From NCBI GenBank assembly GCA_015499985.1, contig JAAAUF010000074.1, forward strand, positions 1 to 64,000: a stretch of 64,000 nt of DNA, read 5' to 3'. Position numbers and translations under genes: made by a program. This DNA comes from Haplosporangium gracile. Taxonomy: Eukaryota > Mortierellomycota > Mortierellomycetes > Mortierellales > Mortierellaceae. Numbering within the stretch: position 1 is the stretch's first letter; each line of letters opens with the position of its first letter. Below are positions 53,880 to 64,000 of this stretch, piece after piece. The notes under the pieces are model-generated. The model worked only from the letters and a program-made list of their open reading frames with translations. It did no database searches and had not been told where the DNA came from.

Positions 53880-56657
53880 TCATTTCTTGGAGGGCATGAT
53901 ACGAGAAACGCCCTTGACGAGGATGACTCCTCCCTCAGCCTCGCATCTCCATCCGTCCTTCTGGAGAAGATTCAAGATGGTAGGGTAGAGACGCGCAATC
54001 CTGTCCTTGGAATGAGATCCCACACCGCAAATAATCTTGAGCGGCTTGGCGGCGATCCGTGAGGCTTGCATTGTCGCCCGCGAGAACCACTGCGTCACCG
54101 CCTCGCGCACCACCGTCTGCGCCTCGCTCACCGTCAATCCGTGAAGGTCCACCAAATTTGGATCATTGTTGTCCAATCTATATATAACATTGAAAAAAGT
54201 GTAAGAAAGGTGAAGCAGGGTTAGTTTACAAACATCGTTGAAAAGAACAATACACAATGAGTGATACATCATTGAAAGAAAAACGAGGCGAGAATCTTAC
54301 CGGTGCTGATGGACGACAGCGCGGGCGGCGCGCATATGCCACTGCTTTCCTTGGACATCCATTTTCTTGCCCTCGTCGGCATAATAGGCCGCAATACCAC
54401 CCATACCGGCGCCCTTGCCCTTGGTCGACTGATAAGCCTTGGCAGCCTTCCTGAACAGCTCATTCCTCTGCTCCAAGATCTCGTGCGCTCGCTGACGACA
54501 CCAGATCGGGTCATCGTCATCGTTATACAGATCTGCATTCGCATTCTCGACAATAGTGTTGGGGAAAGCTCGGGGTCCACCTGGGAAAGGATTGCTAGTC
54601 GAGGGGAGACTTTTGAGTCGGTTGCCGCTACTCGTAGGCTTACGAGCCTCATTCTTATTCGCATATCGAATGTCCGCCTGGAAAGGAATGACATTTCCAC
54701 GCTTCGACGCGCCGCCATTGGTAGTGGTAGGTCGGTCGTTCATATCCGCGCGTGCGAAATCTGCTGCAAGGACAGCATTCATCGCATCCTGAACGTTGCC
54801 GCTGTTGTAGACCAGCATCTTTTTCAGTCCAACCGCGCTGTGCTCCGGGAACATATCCATCAGCTGAGCCAGATTGATGTCGAATTGAGTTTGGCGTTCC
54901 CGTCCTTGTGCCGTCGCCGATCCGTTGCAGTTCTCCTGCCTGAGTCGGGCCTCGATACTCTCCACAGTCTTGAACAAATGGGCTCCATTGGCATGATAAT
55001 CCGAGACGATACTCTTCTTGGGGACGGTATGAAAGATGTTCATGAGGATCGAAATCTGATGATCAAACGTAGCCCACTCGTTGCTCTCTGGAATCAAAAA
55101 ATCTTCCTGGCGGCCCACGGTCTTGAGCAAAGGGTCATTCTGTCCATCCCAGACCGGCTGATGACACGCAGCACCCCACGCCGCGACCCCGTCCGATGTT
55201 GTCGATCCCGATCCTCCAGAGCCCGTTGTTTTCCACTTCTTTCTCGACGATTTGCCATTCTGGACGCCCTCATAGAATGCATCGTCCAAAGAGTTGGTGG
55301 TGGTTGAGGAAGTCGTCAACGACGAGTGGAATGATCCCGATCCTGAAGACGACGTCTCGACCTGTTCGTTCTCCAGGAACATCTGACTGAGGATCATCTC
55401 CACCGCAGCCTCCAAATCCCGACGGCAATCCTTCAGAACCTGCGCCAGATACTCGTCCGAATACTCTCGGTCCGGGAAACAGCTCTTCAAAAACTCGACC
55501 TCCTCAGCCTTGATCCCGTTGACACTAAGACGGGTAGCATTTTCAGGCACCACAACCGAATCTCCTTCCTTGTCCTCATCCTCTTCAGCCTCGTTGCTGT
55601 CATCGCTCTTCTGGCTGTTGTTGCTGTTGCTTTTGTCATCGCCGCCACCTCCTGTGCCCAATAATCCAGTATTGGCTTCCTTCCTCCACGTCCTGCGCTG
55701 AGGAGTAGCTCCTAAGGAAAGTGGCAGAGACTCTTCTTTTCCTGCTTTTCCATGTCGTTTCTGTCGTCGATTCTTCTTTTTCTTTGGCCCTGGATCGCCG
55801 GATGAGGCGGTCTCATTCTCAGCGAGTGTCTCCTGCGCATCGCCCAGAGCTGCATCCTGTTCGTCATCGTTGACGTTGTCTTCTTCGGAGACCTCTTGAT
55901 TATGATCCTCTTCAGTATCTTCAAGCGTCTCGACGGGCAGGTCGACAACTGCATGCTTCTGCATGTAACGAGGATTCCGAGCAGCCTTGTAACTAGCCTT
56001 GACAATCTGGGCCTGTGTGGCGGGAGTCGCTGGAGAGTTGACCAAGGTCGTCGGCTGTTGGAATGAGGAGCTGTTGGTGACCTGGCCTTGCTTGTTGGAC
56101 TTGAACAGACCACTGCGTGCTGATGAGGATGTTGTGGTTGCTGCTGCTGTAGGGGTATTCGAATTGGCGACCTCCTCGCTCCAGATCAGAATATTTTTAT
56201 CGGTCGAAGGAGCTTGGTTCGATTTCTTGTTCTTGTTGATGGGTGCCGACGCTGATTTCCTGCCATTGGTCTGGTGTGTTGCTGCTACTGCTGCTGTTGT
56301 TGACAAGCCGGTGGATGGTGTTCCTACTCCTCCTCCGGGTGTATCGGCAGCGAGGGCCGAGAGAATGGGAATGCAAGCCTTAAAGTCCTTCATGTCATGG
56401 TAAATCGAGGCGACTAGCGCCGAGTCCAGACGTGGGCAAAACATTGCCTAAAAGCAGAAGTTACAGGAAATGGGCGAAGAAATAAAAGAAAAGGGTTGGA
56501 AGGTCAGCAGTGTTTGCGTATATTGTATTGGGCCGGATTACAAGTCTTTTTTATTTCAAAAGAGGGCGAAGTCATAAGAGCTTCTTTTTTAGCTCGTAGA
56601 AAGCATGTATTCTGTGTAGGGAAGGAAACTTACCTCGAGTTTTTCTTGTGAGTCCAT
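53880..56657 (-). CDS. CUE/DUF1771/Smr-domain protein, Cue2/N4BP2-like ribosome-associated nuclease
   Basis: Three exons: 56657-56634, 56447-54301, 54177-53880; 822 aa. In yeast, Cue2 recognises ubiquitinated collided ribosomes and cuts the mRNA (no-go decay); N4BP2 and NONU-1 are animal relatives. The order here is an N-terminal CUE-like segment (MFCPRLDSALVASIYHDM), a second (VEFLKSCFPDREYSDEYLAQ) and a third (LAQLMDMFPEHSAVGLKKML). A DUF1771 helix follows (RAHEILEQRNELFRKAAKAY), then the C-terminal Smr domain with LVDLHG (Asp734, His736) and GVGSHS (775-780), the residues expected for RNA cleavage. Long acidic/Ser-rich linkers separate the domains, and the protein is nearly twice the yeast length. 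The first exon encodes only eight residues (MDSQEKLE). Confidence 0.88.
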
Positions 56658-57375
56658 TTGTAAGTAGTGATGTGAGTGAGAGAATGTTTGTGTTGTTGTG
56701 TACTGTTGTTGTGTGTGGTAATGGGCGGAGCTGTGTGTGTGTATGTGTGTGTGTTGTGGCAGGTGGGTGAGCTGAGAAACTAAAAAAGGCAGAGTCGAAT
56801 GATGTAAGAGAAGGAAAGCGAAGAAAGTGAAAGAGGAAAAGAGAAGAGAGAAAAGAAAGACGCTGTTTGCTATTGTCGCCTTGTGCAAAGTAAAATAAAA
56901 AAAAGGATGTTATTGTAGTGCGGTTGTATGTGTGTGAGCGCGTGTGTGTATGTGTGTGTGTGGATGGTGATGGTTGTCTTTGATGCTGTGGAATGATAGA
57001 CATATGTAAAAAGGGATGTGAGGTAGGTTGTGAGTGACAAACATTACGAGGACGAGGAAAAGCATTTTAAGCTCGACGACTGAAAAAAAAAAGGGTGGCT
57101 TTGCCATCAAGGGAAGGAAGGGAAGGGAACGGACACAGGAAAGGCAAATGAAAAAAAGATGCATGATGGGTCATAGGCTGCGGTAGTCAACTACAAGGTA
57201 CAAACGACGTCAATTGACACTCTGATTCGTTTATTCGTTTTTGTCAGCGAATTGGACCGTGTGTATCTGACTGTCTATCCTTGTTCTCTCCTCTTCTTCA
57301 AGCAAACAAGAATGCGCCGCAGAAACACCCACGGTCAATAATACCCTCCTGTTTGCTGTCAATTTCATTTTCCAG
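56658..57375. other. Intergenic with GT-rich microsatellites
   Basis: 718 bases; GT-rich runs near 56733-56755 and 56938-56962. Promoter of the Cue2-like gene and 3' flank of the CAP-C-like gene. No gene. Confidence 0.5.
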
Positions 57376-58626
57376 TTACTCATCGTCTGCCTTGGGTGCT
57401 CCGCGCAGCGCTTCATCCTTCTTCTTCTCGCTGGCCCGCAGGCTCGACTCTTCCGCGCGTGTCATAGGGTATCCACTGTCCATACGCACAATCGCTGCAT
57501 CCACGAAATATGGTAGAAGAACAAAAATGTTAGTTCGTCGATTGCTATTGGATTCTTTATACTCTGTTTGTTCATTTGAAGATAGAAAGAAAGAAAGAAA
57601 AAAAAAAGAAAAAGAAAAAAAGTACCTTCGGTCTTCATGCTGCCGTCGATGATCGTGGTCTTAAATTGGTCAGTGTCGGGGCGCAATTCGGGGTTCCTGG
57701 CCTGCAGCTCTCTGTAGCTCAAGCTATGAGTCTCATCGCCTATGTAGTAGAACAAGAACGAAAACAGAGTAGAATATTAGGGAGAAACTGGCACAGCAAG
57801 GGAAGACGTCTGTCTGTGAATAGTCCGAACGAGAAGAGAGGCATACCGAGGTTCAATGTGATGTCGTCGACTCCGGCCCAGATCATGGAGCCAAAGTACT
57901 CAGCCTCGGGCATCTTGATTGTGATGGTCTGGATGCTGTCCAGCTGGAAGACAGACACTGATCTATCAAACTGGAAGAAGGGGAGGGTCAAGCAGATTGA
58001 TTGTTAGCTGACTTGTTGTCGACCGTTAGTTGCCATGTTTGCATGTTCACAAAAGATAATGCAGAGGAACCTTACGTCGAGGTTGATGTTCTCGCTCTTC
58101 CAAATGTCGACAGTGCCGGTCAACACCTTGCCTTCGACCTTGATGATCAAGTTTTTGCAGCTCTCTGTTGGTTAATTAAAGCAATTGAACATTATACGTT
58201 AGCAAAAGTGGTGTATCATCCTGTGCTTCGACAAGCAAGGTGCACATCCTCAAATGGGGTGAAGAAAAGGAGGGAACGCATACCGATAGAGATCTTGATG
58301 GGCTTGCCCTGGATGGTGTACTCGCAGTCCTCGCACTTCAACAGATACAGGGCCTTGCGGTCCTGGACCTCAATCGTCTCAACAGCGTTCTTGACGTCCT
58401 TCTGTTAACGAGTAGATAAATCAAGACGCGGAGAGTAAGGGTGTTTAGTACTCTTAAGGTGTCTCAACTGTGACATTCACATGGGTTTGAGAAAAAGGAA
58501 GATGAGGGTCGTGTTTTTTTGGTTAAAGGGTAGAAACGTTACGAGAAGATGAGTGGCGTTCTCTTTGGCATTGGGTCTGGTGGCAGAGTTGTTGAGGGCG
58601 TTGGCCTGATCCCTGACTGACATCAT
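57376..58626 (-). CDS. Stand-alone CAP C-terminal (C-CAP/TBCC beta-helix) domain protein
   Basis: Six exons: 58626-58543, 58401-58284, 58164-58076, 57970-57847, 57739-57626, 57494-57376; 215 aa. It corresponds to the C-terminal half of adenylyl cyclase-associated protein, a beta-helix that binds G-actin and promotes nucleotide exchange. The cyclase-binding and WH2 parts are absent. Visible strands are TIEVQDRKALYLLKCEDC, YTIQGKPIKI, CKNLIIKVEGKVLTGTVDI, FDRSVSVFQLDSIQTITIKM and AEYFGSMIWAGVDDITLNLG. A charged helical tail (SEKKKDEALRGAPKADDE) ends the protein. Two adjacent ATG codons open the frame. Four of its five introns end in CAG, while elsewhere in the window TAG is nearly universal, so this gene has a different intron style. 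Function as an actin regulator is inferred. Confidence 0.83.
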
Positions 58627-59675
58627 CTTTGCTTGTTGTTGATATTTTTTTTGAATGAAGTTGAGAGTGGAGGGTATGTTGAAAGTATGTGGGTATGTGA
58701 GTATGTGAGTGTGTGGAGTAGAGTAAAGAGGAAGGGTTCTTGGTTTTCCTGTGTGACCTATTAGGCCCTTTTTATGTCTTTTTTTTTTTATGCTTTTGCA
58801 TTTTTATTGAGTGCTCAGGCGGTGCTAATTGTGGTCGATTGGTATCCAAAACGACACAACAGCCCATCCCATGAACAAAAAGGAAAGGGGCCTGTCGAAA
58901 AAGGCAGAAGATAGAAGAGGGGGAAGGTGGAGGCACAGTTGAAGACTCCCCTTCCTTTCTGTCAATGGCATTGATTGCATTAGAACGCATTAACGCTATT
59001 CGCACTTGATCAGGGCTGTTATATTAACCGAAGGGCACCGCTTTCGTCATTTGTGGATCTGGTGTTTTATTTTTTCTTGGCTGAGGAGCGAATTTGATTC
59101 TTGTTGTCTTTGTAAATGATTGTTGACAAATTGACAGTAGAACGCGTAGAATATGGAGGCGCAGAAATTGTAGGCTGTTGCAGAGTAAAAGTGAAAAAGA
59201 AAACACATCACAAGGCTGTGAAAGAAGTTGATGGTCGATGAAGGATAATTAATAGTATCATGAGAGTTCAAGGTGGAAGAAAAAAGACAGGTCGCGTTTG
59301 AGACCCTTTTCACACGCGACTGGAGGCGTTGTTCCATGTAGCATATCATGCACGTCAAGACAGGACGCGTCCATGGAAGCCATCGTCACCAGCGCGTCGC
59401 GCTTGATATGGAAAGGAGAAAGTATCAGCACTGTGCCATGCTCCTGATTGATCAGAGAGCAAATGGATCCAAGGGACTATTGTACTCTCCTCCCTGAACT
59501 CTCCCTTGCAAGTTGCAACCATGTCCAATTTCGGTTTGCGTGACTGTCAGAGCTCCCAAAGGTCGATGGTGGTGGGTTCGCTCTTTTGTTTCTCCTTTTT
59601 GTCCTCATTTTTATCGTTCATCATCCACTCTTCATCACTCTCAATCTCACCATCAACAACAGCATCAACAGTAAC
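58627..59675. other. Intergenic, divergent promoter region
   Basis: 1.05 kb between the CAP-C-like start and the next plus-strand gene. An A/T-rich stretch (ATAAAAAGGG on the minus strand near 58770) could be a core promoter element. No gene seen. Confidence 0.5.
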
Positions 59676-60712
59676 ATGGCAGGACAGAACGCACCTCAAA
59701 CAAAGAACAACACCGGAGTGTCATCCGCCACCAGGGACGCATCTCAATCGACCACACGACGAAAGCAACCTGCATCCACTCAACAGACTGCAAAGATACA
59801 GGAAATCAACGACGACGAAGAGGAGGAAGAAGGAGAGGAGGACGAGGATGAGGATGAAGATGAGGATGAAGATGATGAAGAAGACGACTCGGATGCCGCT
59901 GATTCGGATGCCTCTGACTCTGACATCGATGATATCCCAGGTATAACCAGCCTCTTAGCGATGCCAAGTCTTTTTTCGCGAGAGTAAACAATGACAGGAA
60001 AGCGAATTCTCAAGTCTCCCCAACTGACCGGCATAACATTCATTGCTCCATTTTCTCATAGAGCCTGAAAAGTGGAAGATCATCACAGAGTCCGGAATCA
60101 TCGATCAGGTCAAGGCCAACGATAAGCGCAAACGCCGCCAGAAGCAGGGTCAGGGAGAGTCGGATCGAGACTATATCTTTGAGGGCATCTTCTTTTCGAT
60201 CCCTACGACGTGTCTCTTTGTGGTCATGGATGTCCTTGTTCATCGCCAATTCGGAGAGGCATATGGAGGAAGCGATATTTTCCACAAAGTCATCAAGATC
60301 TTCCCAGGTAAATCATTTTGGATGTCACTTTGTTACACATGCTTGTTTCCTTATTATTGTTTCCGACCATGTGCACAAATCAATATGAGAAATGTTTATT
60401 GATTATTCTTTTCTGTGCTCTCGTGTGGTCCATCATGTAGCTATTCTGATTATGGTGTACTTCAGCAACAAGTCCAAAAACAATAAGTTCACGCAGGCGG
60501 CGATGTTTGTGATCTCGACTCTTTGCGGATGCTACTTTTTGCACACGATGTTCCGGTCGCCTGCGATGGGTATCATGTTGCGTTCACCGGGAGTGATCAC
60601 GATCCTTGTCTACTGTATTGTCCAACTGAACCTGCTGCCGGCCGTGATAAGTCTGGCACTTTGCGGATTGTATTATCAGTTTGGAAACGTCAAGTATAGT
60701 CATCGTCATTAA
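59676..60712 (+). CDS. Small membrane protein with acidic N-terminus, DUF7719-like
   Basis: Three exons: 59676-59940, 60062-60307, 60441-60712; 260 aa, phase 1 junctions. The first 90 residues are hydrophilic, ending in a long Glu/Asp run (EEEEEGEEDEDEDEDEDEDD). The conserved-looking part starts at EPEKWKIITESGIIDQV. It contains four or so hydrophobic segments, including GIFFSIPTTCLFVVMDVLVH, ILIMVYFSN, AAMFVISTLCGCYFLHTMF, and ITILVYCIVQLNLLPAVISL. It resembles fungal proteins grouped as DUF7719, usually annotated only as membrane proteins; I am not certain of this match. No signal peptide. The N-terminus is likely cytosolic. No function can be given. Confidence 0.75.
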
Positions 60713-61028
60713 AAACCAGAGACAGCTGCCCATGAGAGCAAAAAAACAACAATGCAAAACCTCCGTTTATGAATTTGTTTTCTTCGTGTCAGTTTATTTG
60801 CGGAGTAACTGGGCGTATTCATTCGCAGACTGGCAGACTGGCTGGGCATCTTAATGGTTTTTGACATTCTCACCCTTAAGCTGAAATAACCTAGCTTACT
60901 CAGAAGGCAAAAACTGACATTTCATTCCTCTCCTTTGTCATCAACCTACTCTCGCCATCATTCCACTCCACTCCCTCTTCTCTCCTCTCCGCCCCTTTAC
61001 TTAATCAAAGCAAAACACAATCAACGCA
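60713..61028. other. Intergenic
   Basis: 316 bases with a pyrimidine-rich block (60930-61000) before the next ATG. No gene. Confidence 0.45.
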
Positions 61029-62362
61029 ATGTCATACCTATTCTCAGCCATCAGGGATTACGTTCGGCCACAAAACACCACTAATGCAGAATCAACCGAA
61101 GACTTCTCTTCAGCAAACTCAGCACACAACACCACCACCGCCACCCAAAAAGATACCCTTGCACCAGTAACTACCACAGCACCCTACCCATACGCAGATA
61201 ACGTGAACAGCAACCAGAACAGGATAATGGTCCAACCTGCTTCTAAAAACAGCTCCCTCTCCATCCCAGCAGTCTCCCTGAACTTGCTTCAACCCCCCAT
61301 CATTCGAACAAACTCTTCCGACGGTAGTAGCGACGATTCGGACTCGGACTCCGAGAACGATTCGTCCGAGGTCAAGATCGCGACGCCCTATCTTGCCACC
61401 TCGACAGCAATCGATACGCCCTTCATGACCCTCTCCACCGCCGACGATCCCGACAGTATGTTATCCCTCCTCTTCAATTAACTTTGAGTGTCTGTGCCTC
61501 CTAATTCTATTGTTATTACACACCAGCTTTGCCCTTGGTCCATGCGCAGCGCAGCAGCAGCGAAAACCTGCTGTGGAGTATTTGTTCCAGTGTGTGCCTG
61601 CGCCAATAACTAACCTCTATTTATTTTTTCTGTGCATTGTTTTGATTCTATAGTTGAGGTGACGCCTAGTTTCCCAGCAGTCGATGGACCCCAGCGCCTG
61701 GCTGCCTGCTCGACGGACCCAAAGTCAAAGAGAAGGATCAAGTTTGCGCTGGCACCTGGACATTCGCCTTTGGATTGGGCTCGCCTTACCACCTCTGGAA
61801 AAGATCTTCGCGTACGTTTACCATCCTGACTGAATTTGAAGAGAAATGTGTTGTTGCGGATGTGCGGCTTGTAATGATGACTCCGTCGTTGCTGTTTACT
61901 AACATTCCTTCCCTCCATTACATTCATCCATGTTATTTTAGGGTGTGGACTCGTTTGGTCGTTACACACTGGAGGATGTCAAGGAACACAAGAACTATGA
62001 CGACGCGTGGACAGTACTCAACGGAAAGGTTTACAACATGACGGCATACCTGCCCTTTCATCCAGGAGGAGAGAAGGAGATCATGCGCTGTGCTGGTCGT
62101 GACGGCACGCGGCTCTTCAGTAAGTTTCTACTCCCTTTTTTACTTCCTGCACCTCTTGCTCCGGTAATTCTTTCTCACGGATATGTCGGATACACAGCCT
62201 AACACTTTTCTCTCGTCATGTTGGCGTTACTACTTTTTATAATTTTTATTCTTTTTAGATTTGACGCACAAGTGGGTCAACTACGAGTACATGTTGAAGG
62301 AGTGCCAGGTCGGGTTCTTGGTATCCGATGGGTCGTCGTCAAACAAGCTCAGGGTGCAATAA
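61029..62362 (+). CDS. Cytochrome b5-domain protein, IRC21-like
   Basis: Five exons: 61029-61455, 61527-61577, 61654-61811, 61942-62119, 62259-62362; 305 aa. The N-terminal 150 residues are low-complexity, Ser/Thr/Asn-rich, with an acidic SSDDSDSDSENDSSE stretch. The conserved part runs from APGHSPLDWARLTTSGKDLR, a motif typical of yeast Irc21 and the N-terminal region of CYB5R4, into a cytochrome b5 domain. The heme-binding loop YLPFHPGGEKEIM supplies His252 and LTHKWVNYE supplies His275, so both axial ligands are present. There is no membrane anchor, so a soluble electron-transfer protein is expected. The second exon is only 51 nt, but its insertion is needed to keep frame. The exact electron partner is unknown. 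Confidence 0.88.
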
Positions 62363-62753
62363 CAGACTCCTTTAGGCCTTCTCTTTGTCACGGACACTCA
62401 AACTGCCTATGTATCCTGAACAATGCTAATAAAATAACCATTGTCTTACACATGAACTGCATATCTCCGCAGCGTTTTCGTCCTTACTCAAAAGGCTCTC
62501 GATTATTTTTTTCAAGCCCTATCTCTGTCTTTTGTTGTGGCGTATCAACTGCCACCTCGCGCCGGATTGCGTTGTATCGAACGAGTATAAAAGTTTGCTT
62601 CACATGCATTTACGTTTTCGCTTCTCTCTTATCTCTACTTTCTTCCTTCTTTCCTCTCTCATCCTCCCAGCATCTCCCACCAGCCTTTCCCATCAGAGAG
62701 TCAACAACCAAGCCCACCCACAATCGCCCCTCCGACGAATCAAGGACAGAATA
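62363..62753. other. Intergenic, promoter of HAD-like gene
   Basis: 391 bases, with TATAAAAG at 62586-62593 followed by a pyrimidine-rich leader. Confidence 0.5.
62586..62593 (+). promoter_or_regulatory. TATA box of HAD-like gene
   Basis: TATAAAAG 168 bases before the ATG at 62754, in a pyrimidine-rich context. Confidence 0.55.
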
Positions 62754-63872
62754 ATGACCATCCAAGCCAACAACAGCAATAACGGGATCAAAACTATCAA
62801 GTACCCGACAAAGATGCCAACATCAATCTTCCTCGACTCGGGCGGGGTTATCAACGACAACGCCGAGCGTGCTCCCCAATGGGTCCGATACCTGGGAGAA
62901 TATCTCCCCACCACTGTCCTTGGCGGGAATGCACAGGTTTGGAGGATGGCGAATGTGGAGATGATTGGGCCGTTCTTCCGTCGGTGGCATGAATTTATGG
63001 ACCAAGCGACTTTACTTGCTACACAGGCGAATGCTCGGGCTCGGGACAGAGCGATGACGATTGATGGTAACGGCAAGGTCAAGGAGGGAGAGAAGGAGAA
63101 GAGGGAAGACACGAATGTGTATAGGATCTTCGAAAGACTGCACTTACTGATCTGGATAAAAGAGATGTGCCAAATCGCCTCCCGCCATCTCCCAGACCTC
63201 CTTACCAAAGTCCTCCCAACCCTGACTGACGATGAGCTCTTCCGAATCGCGAAATCTGCACACGTCTATGCGATCCAACGAGTCCGTGCCGATTTCCCAG
63301 GCGCCCTTTCCGCGATTCGCCAAATCAAAGCCATGCCTGAGGGGTTAAAGCTGTATACGAGTTCTGCGGATAGTTTCGAGGATCTAGAGACGATTCTGAG
63401 AGGACTGGGGGTGTTTGAGGAGTTTGATGAGGTGTATGGTGCGGATAGGGTGAACTGTTTGAAAAATTCGGACGAGTACCATCGACGCGTATTTGAGGCT
63501 GTCGGTGTGAGGCGTATTGTCTCTAGGACGGAGAATGGCGTTGCAATTGCAGATGGCCGTGGACGTGATCGACAGGGAGGCATCAACGAGGAGGAGAGGG
63601 ATGATGTCAAGAATGACGACGATAGCAAGGAGGAGGAGAAGGAGGAAGAAGAAGCAGTTGAGGTGGTGGTGGTGGATGATAGCGTGAAGGCATTGAGGTA
63701 TGCGCGTGTGCATGGAGCAAGGACGGTGTTGATTACATCTTCCGATGAGGAGTTGAACTTGTCCCTGGAGGAGAACAGACATGTTGACTATCAGCTGAAG
63801 GCGCTTGCGGACCTGCCTGCGCTGTTGGACTCTTGGAGAGAGCACTTTTCCCGATCCTCGACTTCTTCTTGA
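62754..63872 (+). CDS. HAD-like protein with degenerate catalytic motif
   Basis: Intronless, 372 aa. The fold is haloacid-dehalogenase-like: motif I appears as SIFLDSGGVIND (Asp28) and motif II as GLKLYTSSADSFEDLET. Motif IV is VVVVDDSVKALRYARVHGAR, followed by a final strand TVLITSS. The usual motif I is DxD; here the third position is Gly30, so the general acid/base aspartate is missing. Haloacid-type hydrolases and some non-phosphatase HAD proteins lack it as well. An acidic insertion (EERDDVKNDDDSKEEEKEEE) precedes motif IV. The region between motif I and II carries a long helical cap (VYRIFERLHLLIWIKEMCQI). Start at 62754 chosen as the first ATG after the pyrimidine-rich leader; the frame stays open upstream to 62532, and Met21 is another candidate. 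Substrate unknown. Confidence 0.82.
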   Translation: MTIQANNSNNGIKTIKYPTKMPTSIFLDSGGVINDNAERAPQWVRYLGEYLPTTVLGGNAQVWRMANVEMIGPFFRRWHEFMDQATLLATQANARARDRAMTIDGNGKVKEGEKEKREDTNVYRIFERLHLLIWIKEMCQIASRHLPDLLTKVLPTLTDDELFRIAKSAHVYAIQRVRADFPGALSAIRQIKAMPEGLKLYTSSADSFEDLETILRGLGVFEEFDEVYGADRVNCLKNSDEYHRRVFEAVGVRRIVSRTENGVAIADGRGRDRQGGINEEERDDVKNDDDSKEEEKEEEEAVEVVVVDDSVKALRYARVHGARTVLITSSDEELNLSLEENRHVDYQLKALADLPALLDSWREHFSRSSTSS

Positions 63873-64000
63873 TCCTTGTCTGCTCCTCTTTACTTTTTGT
63901 TGCTGTTTAATTGATAGAACAAGGAAGAAAGTAAAGTAGCCATAGTACAATTTTAGACACCTGTTTAGGCATTTTGCCCTATTTTTGCTTGTTTTTGATT
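63873..64000. other. 3' flank of HAD-like gene to window end
   Basis: No feature recognised. Confidence 0.4.

Noticed and set aside
54303..55307. 334-codon plus-strand frame
   Set aside because: Antisense shadow of the Cue2-like gene, which has recognised CUE and Smr domains in the other strand.
59800..59890. Long GAG/GAT run as a microsatellite
   Set aside because: It is in frame within the acidic N-terminus of the small membrane protein and is explained as coding low complexity.
1..64000. CRISPR array, bacterial operons, rRNA genes or complete transposon
   Set aside because: No regularly spaced repeats, no transposase or reverse transcriptase motifs, and no rRNA-like sequence seen; genes are intron-containing and eukaryotic.

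Overview
The window is eukaryotic nuclear DNA from a fungus, most likely an early-diverging Mucoromycota lineage close to Mortierellaceae. This rests on intron-rich compact genes, class III (GH18) chitinase, Rit1, Rpt2, H2A.Z and CBP3/UQCC1 orthologues, and decayed members of F-box/LRR-like and CECG/LRR families that I associate with Mortierella. The taxonomic call is inference. I modelled about 22 protein-coding genes by joining exons by eye, keeping the reading frame across every junction. I counted 68 modelled introns, and 59 of them end in TAG, which became a useful guide to exon edges.

Layout. 0-7 kb: a partial Myb/SANT-like ORF at the left edge with a strong palindrome upstream of its start, then a very large MTMR14/EDTP-type phosphoinositide phosphatase (minus). 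7-15 kb: PEX19 (minus), a secreted GH18 chitinase with a chitin-binding module (plus), and a sigma-like glutathione S-transferase (minus). 15-20 kb: a secreted cysteine-containing protein whose acidic C-terminal frame continues through three in-frame stops, then two tandem F-box/LRR-like pseudogenes. 20-25 kb: tRNA phosphoribosyl transferase Rit1 and proteasome ATPase Rpt2 (both minus). 26-29 kb: a large decayed gene of a lineage-specific family. 29-35 kb: an MFS transporter and a secreted GDSL lipase (minus). 35-40 kb: SNRNP27 (plus), the cytochrome bc1 assembly chaperone UQCC1/CBP3 (minus), a stefin-like cysteine-protease-inhibitor homologue (plus) and a hexapeptide-repeat acetyltransferase (minus). 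40-43 kb is a gene-poor stretch. 43-53 kb: an OB-fold protein, a DUF4203-like membrane protein, a disordered protein, queuosine salvage enzyme QNG1 and histone H2A.Z (all plus). 54-64 kb: a Cue2-like CUE/Smr nuclease and a CAP-C-like protein (minus), then a small membrane protein, an IRC21-like cytochrome b5 and a HAD-like protein (plus).

There is no operon, cluster or island. Most genes are housekeeping and unrelated: RNA processing (Rit1, SNRNP27, QNG1, Cue2-like), protein turnover (Rpt2), organelle biogenesis (PEX19, UQCC1), chromatin (H2A.Z) and secretion (chitinase, lipase). The parts that depart from routine are the palindrome next to the left-edge ORF, the multi-stop acidic tail at 15.5-16 kb, the three decayed LRR-type genes, the stefin homologue with an altered inhibitory loop, the ATG-only coding exons of Rpt2 and H2A.Z, and the uncharacterised C-terminal domain of the chitinase. 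I found no convincing tRNA, rRNA, CRISPR array or complete transposon.
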